From Pseudoalteromonas sp. MEBiC 03607 (lineage in GTDB: Bacteria; Pseudomonadota; Gammaproteobacteria; Enterobacterales; Alteromonadaceae): a stretch of DNA of 64,000 bases. The translations under genes and the position numbers were made by a program. The notes beneath the pieces are model-generated. The model saw only the letters and a program-made list of their open reading frames with translations. It made no database searches and was not told where the DNA came from. Of the stretch, positions 18,949 to 27,422 are shown piece after piece (positions within the stretch are counted from its first letter, which is position 1; each line of letters begins with the position of its first letter). The DNA is taken from NCBI RefSeq assembly GCF_004792295.1, contig NZ_SRRY01000001.1, positions 3,541,501 to 3,605,500 of the forward strand, written 5' to 3'.

Positions 18949-19476
18949 TTAAGCTAAGCTTTGGGTATTTGAAGCAGAAAAAACTGCGTTTTTTAACTTG
19001 TTTAACAAGAGAAAGTCACGATCAACTATTAAAGCAATAATCATCGTAAAATCGACAATGTTAACTCCAAGCGAATAAATATCCCAGAGTATCCAATGAG
19101 TTGTATTTTTATAAACTTCAACGTCCAAGTAAACTGCAAGGAATAAAATAGTGTTTATTATCAAGCCTACAATAAGATAAATGAATGAAGGAGTCGTTCG
19201 TTTAATAACAAAGAAAGAAATAGCTAAGAATATTAGCGTAGCCAGATCGTAAAGAGCCCAATCTAGAAATGTTGTTGCAGTGTAAGTTATCCAATTAAAA
19301 AAGTAATCTCCCCCTAAATAAGAGAGCATCATAATAAATGAACTAAAGAGCAACGTGGTTTTTCTTTTATTTTCGTCTATGCAATAGACAAAAATATTAA
19401 AAAAGAACGCCATTAAAAATCCCCATGCACTCATCGCAGACAGGGAAAAAAAACCTAGTTGCTCTATAAAAGACAT
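18949..19476 (-). CDS. Tandem membrane protein paralogue 1
   Basis: 175 residues with five membrane helices at about 9-31, 41-62, 68-91, 97-118 and 127-152. Signature blocks are AWGFLMAFFFN (17-27), FIMMLSYLGGDYFFNW (47-62), GLIINTILFLAVYLDV (104-119) and WDIYSLGVNIVDFTMIIAL (131-149), then DRDF (152-155). It is the first membrane protein in the operon, seven bases after the small Gln/Ser-rich protein gene. No known family is recognised. The conserved aspartates and asparagines inside membrane helices hint at a channel, sensor or binding role, which is speculation. Confidence 0.75.
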   Translation of the reverse strand: MSFIEQLGFFSLSAMSAWGFLMAFFFNIFVYCIDENKRKTTLLFSSFIMMLSYLGGDYFFNWITYTATTFLDWALYDLATLIFLAISFFVIKRTTPSFIYLIVGLIINTILFLAVYLDVEVYKNTTHWILWDIYSLGVNIVDFTMIIALIVDRDFLLLNKLKNAVFSASNTQSLA

Positions 19477-19483
19477 TCAGTTC

Positions 19484-19690
19484 CTAGTACTCTTTCTTGC
19501 TAGGTGGAAGCATTGCACCACCGCCACGTTGAATCTCTGCACCACCTGATAAAGACAGTGCTTCACTTGATAAAGTTACTGTATCAGATTGCAGGGTTTT
19601 ATTACTAGTAGTTTGTTCCAAAGCTGGCTTAGTTTGTTGCATTTGGCTGTATGCTTGCATTTGCAATTGGCTATTATTTGAAATTTGCAT
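19484..19690 (-). CDS. Small Gln/Ser-rich protein heading the membrane-protein operon
   Basis: 68 residues, probably disordered, with no membrane segment. The N-terminal part is rich in Gln and Ser (MQISNNSQLQMQAYSQMQQT), then DTVTLSSEALSLSGG and a glycine-rich, basic tail (QRGGGAMLPPSKKEY). A good ribosome binding site (AAAGGA) precedes the ATG. The SSEALSLSGG stretch has Glu at -8, Leu at -4 and Gly-Gly at -2/-1, resembling a double-glycine leader; if cut there an 18-residue peptide would result. No C39 peptidase transporter is nearby, so this is only an idea. It is followed after seven bases by membrane paralogue 1. Confidence 0.65.
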   Translation of the reverse strand: MQISNNSQLQMQAYSQMQQTKPALEQTTSNKTLQSDTVTLSSEALSLSGGAEIQRGGGAMLPPSKKEY

Positions 19691-19885
19691 AAGATAATTC
19701 CTTTAAGTTAATTGTTGTTGCACCAAGGTTTACATGAAATATGTAACTTGTTAAGCGTTCTCATTTTTTTTGACGCTTTTTTGTGCATTAATGTGATGTT
19801 GCCACCACACTAATCTAAAAGCAATTAGCGATCCAACTTTTCGTTAACATATGATCTTTTTGATCTTCAGCTTATTATTAGACAT

Positions 19886-19918
19886 AAAAAAACGCACAGG
19901 GGTAACCGTGCGTTTTTT
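19886..19918 (-). terminator. Terminator after the arginine operon
   Basis: AAAACGCAC and GTGCGTTTT form the stem with long A and T runs, 14 bases after the stop of the acetyltransferase frame. Confidence 0.85.
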
Positions 19919-19931
19919 CTATCCAGGGAAT

Positions 19932-20456
19932 TTAAGCCACGCTTTTACACGGGATCACCGCTTTAGTACTTGGCTTTAAAATGAATTCCATTGCAACTTC
20001 ATCGCAATTATCTTTTCGTAAGCAAAGCTCACAGTCTTTTATAACTTTCTCGGGCAAGCTGTCTTTGCTACAGTGGCTAAACCCTTGCTTTGCAAAAAAT
20101 TCTGGCACACGCGTAAGTACAATGATCCTGCTAAGCGCCAATTTTTTGGCTTTTACAAGTAAGTGCTCAACAAGTAGCTTACCTTGTCCCGACACCTTTG
20201 CTTGTGGATCAACGCCTAACGAGCGGATCTCGGCAAGACCGGTATCATAGATATATAGTGATGCGCAGCCAGTAATTTTGTTATTACATTGTGTAACAGC
20301 AAACTCGTTGATTGAATGAACCATATCACTTTTAGCTCGCGGAAGGTTTTCACCTACCGCAGCCCAATATTGGATAAGCTTTGCTATCGATTCAACATCA
20401 CCTAAGTTTGCATCACGAACCGTTATTTGCTGTTTTTTTTGCCTGCTTAATTGCAC
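19932..20456 (-). CDS. GNAT N-acetyltransferase frame, ArgA-like part of an ArgH(A) arrangement
   Basis: 174 residues of GNAT fold: [18 protein letters not shown] at the start, [11 protein letters not shown] and the acetyl-CoA loop [13 protein letters not shown] near residues 87-99, then FAKQGFSHC. In Moritella, Vibrio and relatives such a domain is fused to ArgH and supplies N-acetylglutamate synthase activity, the first step of arginine synthesis. Here it lies in a different frame overlapping argH by 44 bases, with a GTG start and no good ribosome binding site. An A8 run inside the overlap (20440 region) would join the two frames if one A were removed. It may therefore be made as a fusion by slippage, as a separate protein, or the break may be an error. 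Confidence 0.8.
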   Translation of the reverse strand: MQLSRQKKQQITVRDANLGDVESIAKLIQYWAAVGENLPRAKSDMVHSINEFAVTQCNNKITGCASLYIYDTGLAEIRSLGVDPQAKVSGQGKLLVEHLLVKAKKLALSRIIVLTRVPEFFAKQGFSHCSKDSLPEKVIKDCELCLRKDNCDEVAMEFILKPSTKAVIPCKSVA

Positions 20457-21795
20457 TCGACACTTGCTCTAATGAAGTGCCACCAAGAGCTCGGCGGGCT
20501 TTAATACAAGCATCTATCTCTAGTACAGGATAAACATCTGACTCAAAAATACTATGCACAGACTTAAATTCTTCTAAACTTAAATCTTCTAAGTTATTCC
20601 CTTGGGCAATAGCCATTTGCACTAAGGTTCCTACAATGTGGTGACCCTCTCTAAATGGAATTCCCTTAGCAACTAAATAGTCTGCAAGCTCGGTCGCATT
20701 TGAGTGTCCACCTTTAGCTGCTGCAAGCGTTTTATCAGCTTTTACTTTGATACCTTTAATACATGCTTGCGCCATATGAATACAAGCAAGCCAAGTTGGC
20801 ATTGCATCAAACAAGCCTTCTTTATCTTCTTGCATGTCTTTGTTGTAGGCTAGTGGCAACGCTTTTAATGTCATCATCATGGCGCTAAATGCACCAAAAA
20901 CACGGCCTGTTTTACCACGGATCAATTCTAATGCATCAGGGTTCTTTTTCTGTGGCATTAATGATGAGCCAGAGGTTACGCCATCTGAAAGCTCTATAAA
21001 GCCTGCTTCACCTGAATTATAAAAAATCAGATCTTCAGCCATACGCGATAAGTGGATCATCGAAATTGATGCACAGCTTAATAGCTCAACCACAAAGTCA
21101 CGGTCAGATACAGCGTCAAGGCTATTGCGTGTTGCCCCGGTAAAACCTAGCCCCTCGGCAAGAATCTGCCTGTCAATTGGGTACGCAGTGCCTGCTAATG
21201 CACCACTTCCTAATGGGCAATAATTCATACGGTTTTTGGCATCATTTAACCGACTTTCATCACGCTCAAGCATTTCAACATAAGCCATACACCAATGGCT
21301 AAATAACACAGGTTGAGCACGCTGTAAGTGTGTGTAGCCCGGTAAAATAGTACCGAGTTCACGCTCAGCTAAGGCAACAAACTCCGCTTTTAAGTCACTA
21401 ATTGCTGTTAAGATGTGCTCTGCGGTGTCACGACACCATAAGCGGAAGTCTGTAGCAACTTGGTCGTTACGACTACGACCGGTGTGCAGTTTCTTTGCTA
21501 AATCACCTACTTTGTCAATCAGTGCTGACTCAACATATGAATGAATATCTTCATGACCTGCAACTGCTACAGCTTGTGGATTAGCTTTAACTTCTTCTAA
21601 CAAAGTATTCAGTGCTGCAACAAGATCGTCATACTCTTGCTGATTTAAAACATCAACTTGCTTTAAAGCACCTGCCCATGCAACTGAGCCAATAATATCT
21701 TGCTCTGCAAGCTGATAATCGAAAGGAAGTGAGTCGTTAAATTGTTTAAACGCTTCATCTGGACCCGAAGAAAAACGTCCGCCCCATAATGCCAT
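20413..21795 (-). CDS. argH: Argininosuccinate lyase
   Basis: 460 residues, full length for the lyase. It begins [22 protein letters not shown]; the fumarase-family signature [15 protein letters not shown] holds the catalytic loop serine, and [11 protein letters not shown] lies in the C-terminal part. It splits argininosuccinate to arginine and fumarate. It is the fifth gene of argCBFGH. A GC-rich hairpin separates it from argG, and its 3' end overlaps an N-acetyltransferase frame at an A8 run. GGAGAC before the ATG is the ribosome binding site. Confidence 0.96.
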   Translation of the reverse strand: MALWGGRFSSGPDEAFKQFNDSLPFDYQLAEQDIIGSVAWAGALKQVDVLNQQEYDDLVAALNTLLEEVKANPQAVAVAGHEDIHSYVESALIDKVGDLAKKLHTGRSRNDQVATDFRLWCRDTAEHILTAISDLKAEFVALAERELGTILPGYTHLQRAQPVLFSHWCMAYVEMLERDESRLNDAKNRMNYCPLGSGALAGTAYPIDRQILAEGLGFTGATRNSLDAVSDRDFVVELLSCASISMIHLSRMAEDLIFYNSGEAGFIELSDGVTSGSSLMPQKKNPDALELIRGKTGRVFGAFSAMMMTLKALPLAYNKDMQEDKEGLFDAMPTWLACIHMAQACIKGIKVKADKTLAAAKGGHSNATELADYLVAKGIPFREGHHIVGTLVQMAIAQGNNLEDLSLEEFKSVHSIFESDVYPVLEIDACIKARRALGGTSLEQVSSAIKQAKKTANNGS

Positions 21796-21817
21796 TGAAC
21801 TGTCTCCAAATTGGGCT

Positions 21818-21840
21818 ATCGCCCCGCAAAGCGGGGCGAT
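21818..21840. other. GC-rich hairpin between argG and argH
   Basis: ATCGCCCCGC and GCGGGGCGAT pair perfectly over ten bases around an AAA loop. No T run follows in the direction of transcription, so it is more likely to protect or process mRNA, or to attenuate slightly, than to end transcription. Confidence 0.7.
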
Positions 21841-21847
21841 AATAAAA

Positions 21848-23050
21848 TTACTTTTTCGTTAGTGCTGAGATTCTGCTAGAAAGCGAGAATAAACGAATGA
21901 AGCCTTCTGCATGTGATTGATCATAAACATCATCTTCACCAAAGGTTGCAAAATCTTCGCTGTAAAGGCTGTTTGGAGATTTCTTCTGTACCGCAGTTAC
22001 TTGGCCTTTATAAAGCTTCAGTACTACTTCACCTGTTGCCAATTTAGCCAGAGACTCCGCACCCGCTAAAATTGAGTCTTTTAACGGTGTAAACCAACGA
22101 CCGTCATACACTAAGTGTGAAAACTCACCGCCAAGTACTTCTTTCCATTTACGGCTTGATTTATCTAGCACTAGTTCGTCAACAGCTTGTAATGCAGCCA
22201 TGATCACAGTGCCTCCTGGCGTTTCATAACAACCACGCGACTTCATGCCTACTAAACGGTTTTCTACGATATCAACACGACCAACACCATGTGGCGCAGC
22301 AATGTTATTTAATTTAACTAAGCAGTCATACGGTTTTAGTGATTCACCATTCACAGCAACCACTTCGCCTTCAACAACATTTAATGTCACATATTCAGCT
22401 TCATTAGGAGCTTGTTCAGGAGAGTTAGTCCAAGTCCATACTTGATCACTTGGTTGGCACCATGGATCTTCAAGCTCACCACCTTCGTGTGAAATATGCC
22501 ATGCGTTTGCATCACGGCTATAAATTTTTGTCGCAGAAGCAGAACACGGAATATTACGCTCTGCAAGGTAATCAAGTAATGATTCACGGCTTGATAAGTC
22601 CCACTCACGCCAAGGTGCAATCACCTTTAGGTCAGGTGCAAGGGCTGCGAAACATGATTCAAAACGCACTTGGTCGTTACCTTTACCCGTACAACCATGC
22701 GAAAGCGCATCGGCTCCTACTTTACGGGCAATTTCAACTTGTGCTTTAGCAATAATCGGACGAGCCATAGACGTACCTAGCAAGTACGTACCTTCGTAAA
22801 TAGCGCCAGTTTTTAATGTTGGGTAAATATAATCACTTACCATTTCATCTTTTAAATCAACTATATGACACTCAGACGCACCTGAAGCAATCGCTTTTGC
22901 TTCAACGCCTTCTAGTTCTTCAGCGCCTTGACCTACATCAGCAACAAAGGCAATTACTTCACAGCCATAGTTTTCTTTTAACCAAGGCACGATTGCCGAT
23001 GTATCTAGACCACCAGAATAGGCTAATACGACTTTTTTAATTGAACTCAT
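21848..23050 (-). CDS. argG: Argininosuccinate synthase
   Basis: 400 residues. The N-terminal PP-loop [15 protein letters not shown] binds ATP, with [15 protein letters not shown] and the substrate loop further on. It joins citrulline and aspartate using ATP to give argininosuccinate. The gene follows argF by nine bases and precedes argH in the same operon. Length and motifs are those of the usual short-type ArgG. Confidence 0.97.
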   Translation of the reverse strand: MSSIKKVVLAYSGGLDTSAIVPWLKENYGCEVIAFVADVGQGAEELEGVEAKAIASGASECHIVDLKDEMVSDYIYPTLKTGAIYEGTYLLGTSMARPIIAKAQVEIARKVGADALSHGCTGKGNDQVRFESCFAALAPDLKVIAPWREWDLSSRESLLDYLAERNIPCSASATKIYSRDANAWHISHEGGELEDPWCQPSDQVWTWTNSPEQAPNEAEYVTLNVVEGEVVAVNGESLKPYDCLVKLNNIAAPHGVGRVDIVENRLVGMKSRGCYETPGGTVIMAALQAVDELVLDKSSRKWKEVLGGEFSHLVYDGRWFTPLKDSILAGAESLAKLATGEVVLKLYKGQVTAVQKKSPNSLYSEDFATFGEDDVYDQSHAEGFIRLFSLSSRISALTKK

Positions 23051-23059
23051 TGGTGTTCC

Positions 23060-23980
23060 TTAAACAAAATTTGGATTTAGTAATGTCACAAGAAGAGCGT
23101 TCTGCGCATGCATACGGTTCTCTGCTTGTTGAATAATTTTTGATGCCGGGCCATCCATTACCTCAGAGGTAATTTCAAACTCTCGATGAGCCGGCTGACA
23201 GTGCAGCACAGTTTGTGCGCCAGTCTTCTCAAGCAATGCCTGATTTAGCTGATACGGCATATACTTAGCTTTAACTTGCTCAAGCGGTGTTTTATCACCC
23301 ATCGAAACCCACGTATCAGCATAGACTGCATTTGCACCAACTGCCGCTTCAATTCGGTCACTGACCATTACAGAGGCGCCATTCATCGCTGCAATTTGCT
23401 CAGCTTGCTTAAGAATTTGCGAATCAGGTGAGCTACCTTTAGGGCAAACTGCCACAAAATCAGTACCTAAAGTGGCTGCTAATAGCATCAGTGAGTGAGT
23501 TACATTATTCCCCTCACCTAAGTAAGCTAGCTTAAGTTTACTAACATCGCCATGTACTTCTTGAAGAGTCAAGAAATCAGCCAAAGCTTGGCATGGGTGA
23601 TATAAGTCGCACAAGCTATTAACAACAGGTACGCTTGAAAACTCACCCAAAGTGGTAAGTGTTTTGTGTTCGAATACACGAGCAACAATACCATCTGCCC
23701 ACGTTGAGATATTAAGTGCAAAGTCTTTAACTGATTCACGTGCGCCCATGGCACCATTTTGTGAATCAAGATAGACCGCATGACCACCTAGCTTATTAAT
23801 ACCAATATCAAATGATAAACGGGTACGTAAACTAGGTTTTTCAAATAAAGTAACCACTGATTTACCTGCAAGCGCTTGGCTAAAATCTGCAGGATTTGCT
23901 TTAATTTTTTGCGCTAAGTTAAGAAGTTTAAGTGCGCCTTTTTGGTCTAACTCTAGACCCGATAAAAAATGATTTAACAT
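23060..23980 (-). CDS. argF: Ornithine carbamoyltransferase
   Basis: 306 residues. The carbamoyl-phosphate loop reads FEKPSLRTRLSFD (S50-L51-R52-T53-R54), then DLYHPCQALADFLT, the ornithine loop DTWVSMG, and HCQPAHRE near residue 260. The family norms are STRTR and HCLP, so a Thr-to-Leu and a Leu-to-Gln change are present. The intact SMG loop and the operon position argue for ordinary ornithine rather than N-acetyl- or N-succinyl-ornithine as substrate, but this is not certain. The enzyme forms citrulline in the cytoplasm. Confidence 0.9.
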   Translation of the reverse strand: MLNHFLSGLELDQKGALKLLNLAQKIKANPADFSQALAGKSVVTLFEKPSLRTRLSFDIGINKLGGHAVYLDSQNGAMGARESVKDFALNISTWADGIVARVFEHKTLTTLGEFSSVPVVNSLCDLYHPCQALADFLTLQEVHGDVSKLKLAYLGEGNNVTHSLMLLAATLGTDFVAVCPKGSSPDSQILKQAEQIAAMNGASVMVSDRIEAAVGANAVYADTWVSMGDKTPLEQVKAKYMPYQLNQALLEKTGAQTVLHCQPAHREFEITSEVMDGPASKIIQQAENRMHAQNALLVTLLNPNFV

Positions 23981-23987
23981 GAAATAC

Positions 23988-24752
23988 CTATGGTGTAATT
24001 TTCGTTCCTACGTGCTCGCCTTGTAATAAAGCGACTAAGTTTTCTGGCTTTAGCCAGCTTGAGATATACACACCACGTCGTAAATGTTGGGCAGCAAGAA
24101 GGCTGGTCTTTACTTTGACCTCCATCCCGCCCTGAATAACTCCTTCAAGGATAAGTGTATCGATTTGCTGCGTATTTAATTGATGTAATGGCTGCTTATT
24201 TGCGTCAAGTACAGCTTCTACATCAGTCATAAAAATAAGCTCTGCATTGAGCTCTTTCGCTATGGCTGCGGCTGCTTCATCGGCATTTACGTTATACCAC
24301 TGACCGTCCTCTCCAAAGCCTATTGAACTAACAAGGGGTAAGCGACCTTGTTCTAATAAGCTCGGTAACACGCTATGACAGCTTCCACTACATTGACCAA
24401 CTTGGCCTAATACTTTGAGTTTTTCTGAAACTACAACGCCCGCCTCATAAAGGCTCAAACCAACAGGCTTATGGCCCGCACCGATAGCTTGACTCATAAG
24501 CTGTTTGTTAGCACAACCTGCAAGCGCCCCGACAATATAAGGCATTTGTTCATTAGGACTGATGCGTAATCCTTGGTGCTTTGCAGTTACAAAACCCGCC
24601 TCTTTTAACCATGCATCTACAAGCGCTCCACCGCCATGCACAATCACAAAATTAGCGTGTTCTTGCGATGCTAGAACATCGAACAATGCTTTTGCTGCAT
24701 CGGCAGTGTTTAATACTGCACCACCAATTTTAATAACCCATGTTTTCATCAT
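23988..24752 (-). CDS. argB: Acetylglutamate kinase
   Basis: 254 residues. The phosphate-binding start is WVIKIGGAVLN, with VIVHGGGALVDAWL and NVNADEAAAAIAKEL as expected for the amino-acid kinase family, close in length to E. coli ArgB. It phosphorylates N-acetylglutamate. The start overlaps the argC stop codon by four bases. A second ATG three bases on is equally possible. The N-terminal extension linked with arginine feedback in other kinases is absent, suggesting control by ArgR or at the acetyltransferase. Confidence 0.95.
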   Translation of the reverse strand: MMKTWVIKIGGAVLNTADAAKALFDVLASQEHANFVIVHGGGALVDAWLKEAGFVTAKHQGLRISPNEQMPYIVGALAGCANKQLMSQAIGAGHKPVGLSLYEAGVVVSEKLKVLGQVGQCSGSCHSVLPSLLEQGRLPLVSSIGFGEDGQWYNVNADEAAAAIAKELNAELIFMTDVEAVLDANKQPLHQLNTQQIDTLILEGVIQGGMEVKVKTSLLAAQHLRRGVYISSWLKPENLVALLQGEHVGTKITP

Positions 24753-25759
24753 AGTGCTCCGCTAAGGCCTGTATGATGAGGTTCACCCATCGCTAAATTA
24801 ATACATTGCAACGCTTGGCCTGCAGCACCTTTTAATAGGTTATCAATCGCAGACATTACAATTAATTGCTGACCTTTTTGTTGCCATGCAATATCTACAT
24901 AAGGTTGTTTTGCAACACCTTTTATACTTGGGATCTTATTACCTAATAAGCGGATCAATGGCTCATCGGCTAAAACTTGATATGCCTCTTTAACCTGTTC
25001 AGGGGTAACATCTGGCTTTAGCTGCACATAAATGGTTTCTAGGATGCCGCGTGGAAAATTACCTAAATGCGGGGTGAATAACACTGGATGTCCAAGATGC
25101 TGCTCAATCTCCGGCGTGTGTCTATGATTAAATAAACCATAAGGGGCAAGTGATACTTCGCAAAAATGCGTATTAACACTGGCTTTTCTACCAGCGCCTG
25201 TCACACCTGACACAGCATTAACAATAACAGGCTGCTCAGCCAGTAAGTTTGCTTGTTTAAGGGGCTTTAATGCGTTAAGCGCTGCTGTCGGATAACAACC
25301 CGCTACAGCAACAAGGTTTGCTTTACTGATCGCATCACTATTCCATTCAGCTAAACCATATGCAGCTTGTGCTAAAAGCTCAGGGTGTTCATGTGCGAAA
25401 CCGTAATAAGTTTGGTAATCCTCATTCCCAGCTAAACGGAAGCCACCTGAAAGGTCGAATACTTTTTTACCCATAGCTAAAAATTGTGGCGCAAGGTCGA
25501 CACTTACTTTGTGATCAGTACACAAGCACACATAATCAGCATTATTTTCAATATCTTTGTAAGCAGCTGTTGTTAGTGCTTGTAAAGGATACTCTAACAG
25601 CCCTAAATGCTCAGGATATAAATCACTTAATAATTTACCTTTATCTAAACTGCCCTCTGAGACATAACATGCTTGTAGGGTTAATTTAGGGTGCTTAGCA
25701 ACTAAACTTGCTAGCTCTGCGCCGCTATAACCACTTGCGCCAATAATCACTACATTCAT
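24749..25759 (-). CDS. argC: N-acetyl-gamma-glutamyl-phosphate reductase
   Basis: 336 residues. The NADP-binding start is VVIIGASGYSGAEL; the catalytic cysteine lies in VAGCYPTAALNAL near residue 155, with NAVSGVTGAGRKAS following. It reduces acetylglutamyl phosphate to the semialdehyde. As first gene of the argCBFGH operon it lies across a 220-base divergent promoter region from argE that contains an ArgR operator. argD is not in the window. Confidence 0.96.
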   Translation of the reverse strand: MNVVIIGASGYSGAELASLVAKHPKLTLQACYVSEGSLDKGKLLSDLYPEHLGLLEYPLQALTTAAYKDIENNADYVCLCTDHKVSVDLAPQFLAMGKKVFDLSGGFRLAGNEDYQTYYGFAHEHPELLAQAAYGLAEWNSDAISKANLVAVAGCYPTAALNALKPLKQANLLAEQPVIVNAVSGVTGAGRKASVNTHFCEVSLAPYGLFNHRHTPEIEQHLGHPVLFTPHLGNFPRGILETIYVQLKPDVTPEQVKEAYQVLADEPLIRLLGNKIPSIKGVAKQPYVDIAWQQKGQQLIVMSAIDNLLKGAAGQALQCINLAMGEPHHTGLSGAL

Positions 25760-25907
25760 TGCTTACTTTTACCTATTAAATCTATTTATCGATACGCCTA
25801 AAACTTCTCGCTGAAAAGCGAATAAAAACACTGTCTAAAGTAATGAAATCAGGTTATCGTCGTTTTGTGTTCATAGTACAGTTACACTAATATTTATGCT
25901 TAAAAAG

Positions 25908-25921
25908 TGAATTGATATTCA
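25908..25921. promoter_or_regulatory. ArgR operator (ARG box) between argC and argE
   Basis: TGAATTGATATTCA fits the consensus TGAAT-N4-ATTCA perfectly. A weaker AT palindrome (TAAATACTTTTATA, 25925-25938) lies about three bases beyond, the spacing expected of paired ARG boxes. The site lies between the divergent argC and argE, so one operator could repress both directions. Promoter elements themselves were not resolved. Confidence 0.75.
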
Positions 25922-25979
25922 TCATAAATACTTTTATATTGTTATGCAATTAGATTGAATAATTATTTTTGGATTTTTT

Positions 25980-27170
25980 ATGTCTTTACCGTCTTTTTTA
26001 TCTATGTACCAGCAATTGATTGCAGCGCCTTCAATCAGTGCAATTGAAGATTCACTATGTATGAGCAATAAAGAGGTGATCTCCTTGCTTGCCTCTTGGT
26101 GTGAAAGCCTCGGTTTTACTTGCGAAATAACAGAACTGGAGCAAGGTAAAGGCCGTTATAATTTATTGGCAAAACGCGGGGAAGGTGACGGTGGATTAAT
26201 GTTGGCAGGTCATACCGATACAGTGCCATTTGATGATAGCCGCTGGAATTATGATCCCTTCAAACTCAGCGAGCATAACAATAAATTATATGGCTTAGGC
26301 AGTATTGATATGAAAGGCTTTTTTGCCTTTGTTTTACAAGCGATTAGTGAGCTTGATGCAACAAAGCAAACAGAGCCTTTATTAATCTTAGCAACCGCCG
26401 ATGAAGAAACCACAATGGCGGGTGCGCAACAAATTTGCCGCCACCCTAACTTGAAACCAGCGCGCTGTATTATTGGTGAACCAACCGATATGACTCCTGT
26501 TTTCACTCATAAAGGACATATGAGTACAGCCATTCGGGTAATTGGTCGCTCAGGCCATAGCTCTGATCCTGAACGTGGTTTAAACGCCATCGAAGTGATG
26601 CATAAAATGATTACAAAATTGTTAATCATTAAAGAAGAATTAAAGAATAAATATTCAGTTGACCACTTTGAAATTCCGTACCCTACTTTGAACCTTGGTC
26701 ATATTCATGGTGGCGATAACGCCAACCGTATTTGTGGCTGCTGTGAAATGCACATCGATATGCGACCATTGCCCGGTTTGAGCGTGCAAGAACTGCAGGC
26801 GATTTTGCTAAGTGCTGCTGAAGAAATAAATACCCAATACCCAAATGCAGTGAGTGTTATCGACATGCATGAACCTATCCCTGCATTTAGTGGCAGCACA
26901 GATACTGCGCTTGTAAAACTAGCTGAAAAAATCTCAGGACAACCTGCTGTTGCTGTAAACTACTGCACTGAAGCTCCTTTTATTCAACAACTAGGTTGCG
27001 AAACGATTGTGATGGGGCCAGGTTCAATTAATCAAGCCCACCAGCCTGATGAGTTTTTAGCGATGGAAAAAATAAAACCGTCACAAGAGATAATTAGCAA
27101 GATGATTAAAGCAAGCTGCTTTAGTGAATATACCCAAACCACCTCAAGATGCGAGTTTCAGTTGGAATAA
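25980..27170 (+). CDS. argE: Acetylornithine deacetylase
   Basis: 396 residues of the M20 metallopeptidase family. The metal motif [10 protein letters not shown] lies near residue 77, then [25 protein letters not shown] with the catalytic glutamates, and [15 protein letters not shown] near the C-terminus. It removes acetate from N-acetylornithine, the linear-pathway step. Divergent from argCBFGH and likely to share its ArgR site. The final dozen codons are encoded by the left end of an inverted-repeat element (27129-27393), so the protein has a C-terminal extension compared with the usual end near IKASCF. Confidence 0.95.
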   Translation: MSLPSFLSMYQQLIAAPSISAIEDSLCMSNKEVISLLASWCESLGFTCEITELEQGKGRYNLLAKRGEGDGGLMLAGHTDTVPFDDSRWNYDPFKLSEHNNKLYGLGSIDMKGFFAFVLQAISELDATKQTEPLLILATADEETTMAGAQQICRHPNLKPARCIIGEPTDMTPVFTHKGHMSTAIRVIGRSGHSSDPERGLNAIEVMHKMITKLLIIKEELKNKYSVDHFEIPYPTLNLGHIHGGDNANRICGCCEMHIDMRPLPGLSVQELQAILLSAAEEINTQYPNAVSVIDMHEPIPAFSGSTDTALVKLAEKISGQPAVAVNYCTEAPFIQQLGCETIVMGPGSINQAHQPDEFLAMEKIKPSQEIISKMIKASCFSEYTQTTSRCEFQLE

Positions 27171-27393
27171 AAAGCGATTTAGGCAAGGCATTGATTGCAA
27201 ATAATAGTGGTTCTATTGTTAAAATCAATAACGCAGTATAAATCGCTTTTAAACCAACCCTCTGGGCGTTTCACAGGCACTTACTCTCATCGTTGTTACT
27301 TCTTAAAAGGGACTACCATTCTTGCAAAGTAACGCCTTGATATTAAGCACCTGTGAAACGCTGAATTCTGCATCTTGAGGTGGCTTGGGTATA
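27129..27393. mobile_element. MITE-like inverted-repeat element at the 3' end of argE
   Basis: The outer 24 bases (27129-27152 and 27370-27393) are inverted copies with one mismatch, beginning TATACCC. Inside are two stem-loops: AAAAGCGATTTA (27170-27181) with its complement at 27239-27250, and GCGTTTCACAGG (27266-27277) with its complement at 27350-27361. There is no coding potential beyond the argE tail. This fits a small non-autonomous element or a structured dispersed repeat. A clear target duplication was not found, so transposition is inferred. Confidence 0.6.
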
Positions 27394-27395
27394 AT

Positions 27396-27422
27396 AAAAA
27401 GGGAGCATCACGCTCCCTTTTT
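27396..27422. terminator. Bidirectional terminator between argE and panP
   Basis: AAAAAGGGAGC and GCTCCCTTTTT pair around a five-base loop, ending at the panP stop codon. Confidence 0.85.

Noticed and set aside
22450..22749. A 99-codon frame antisense to argG
   Set aside because: It mirrors the argG codons, has no start signal and resembles no protein.
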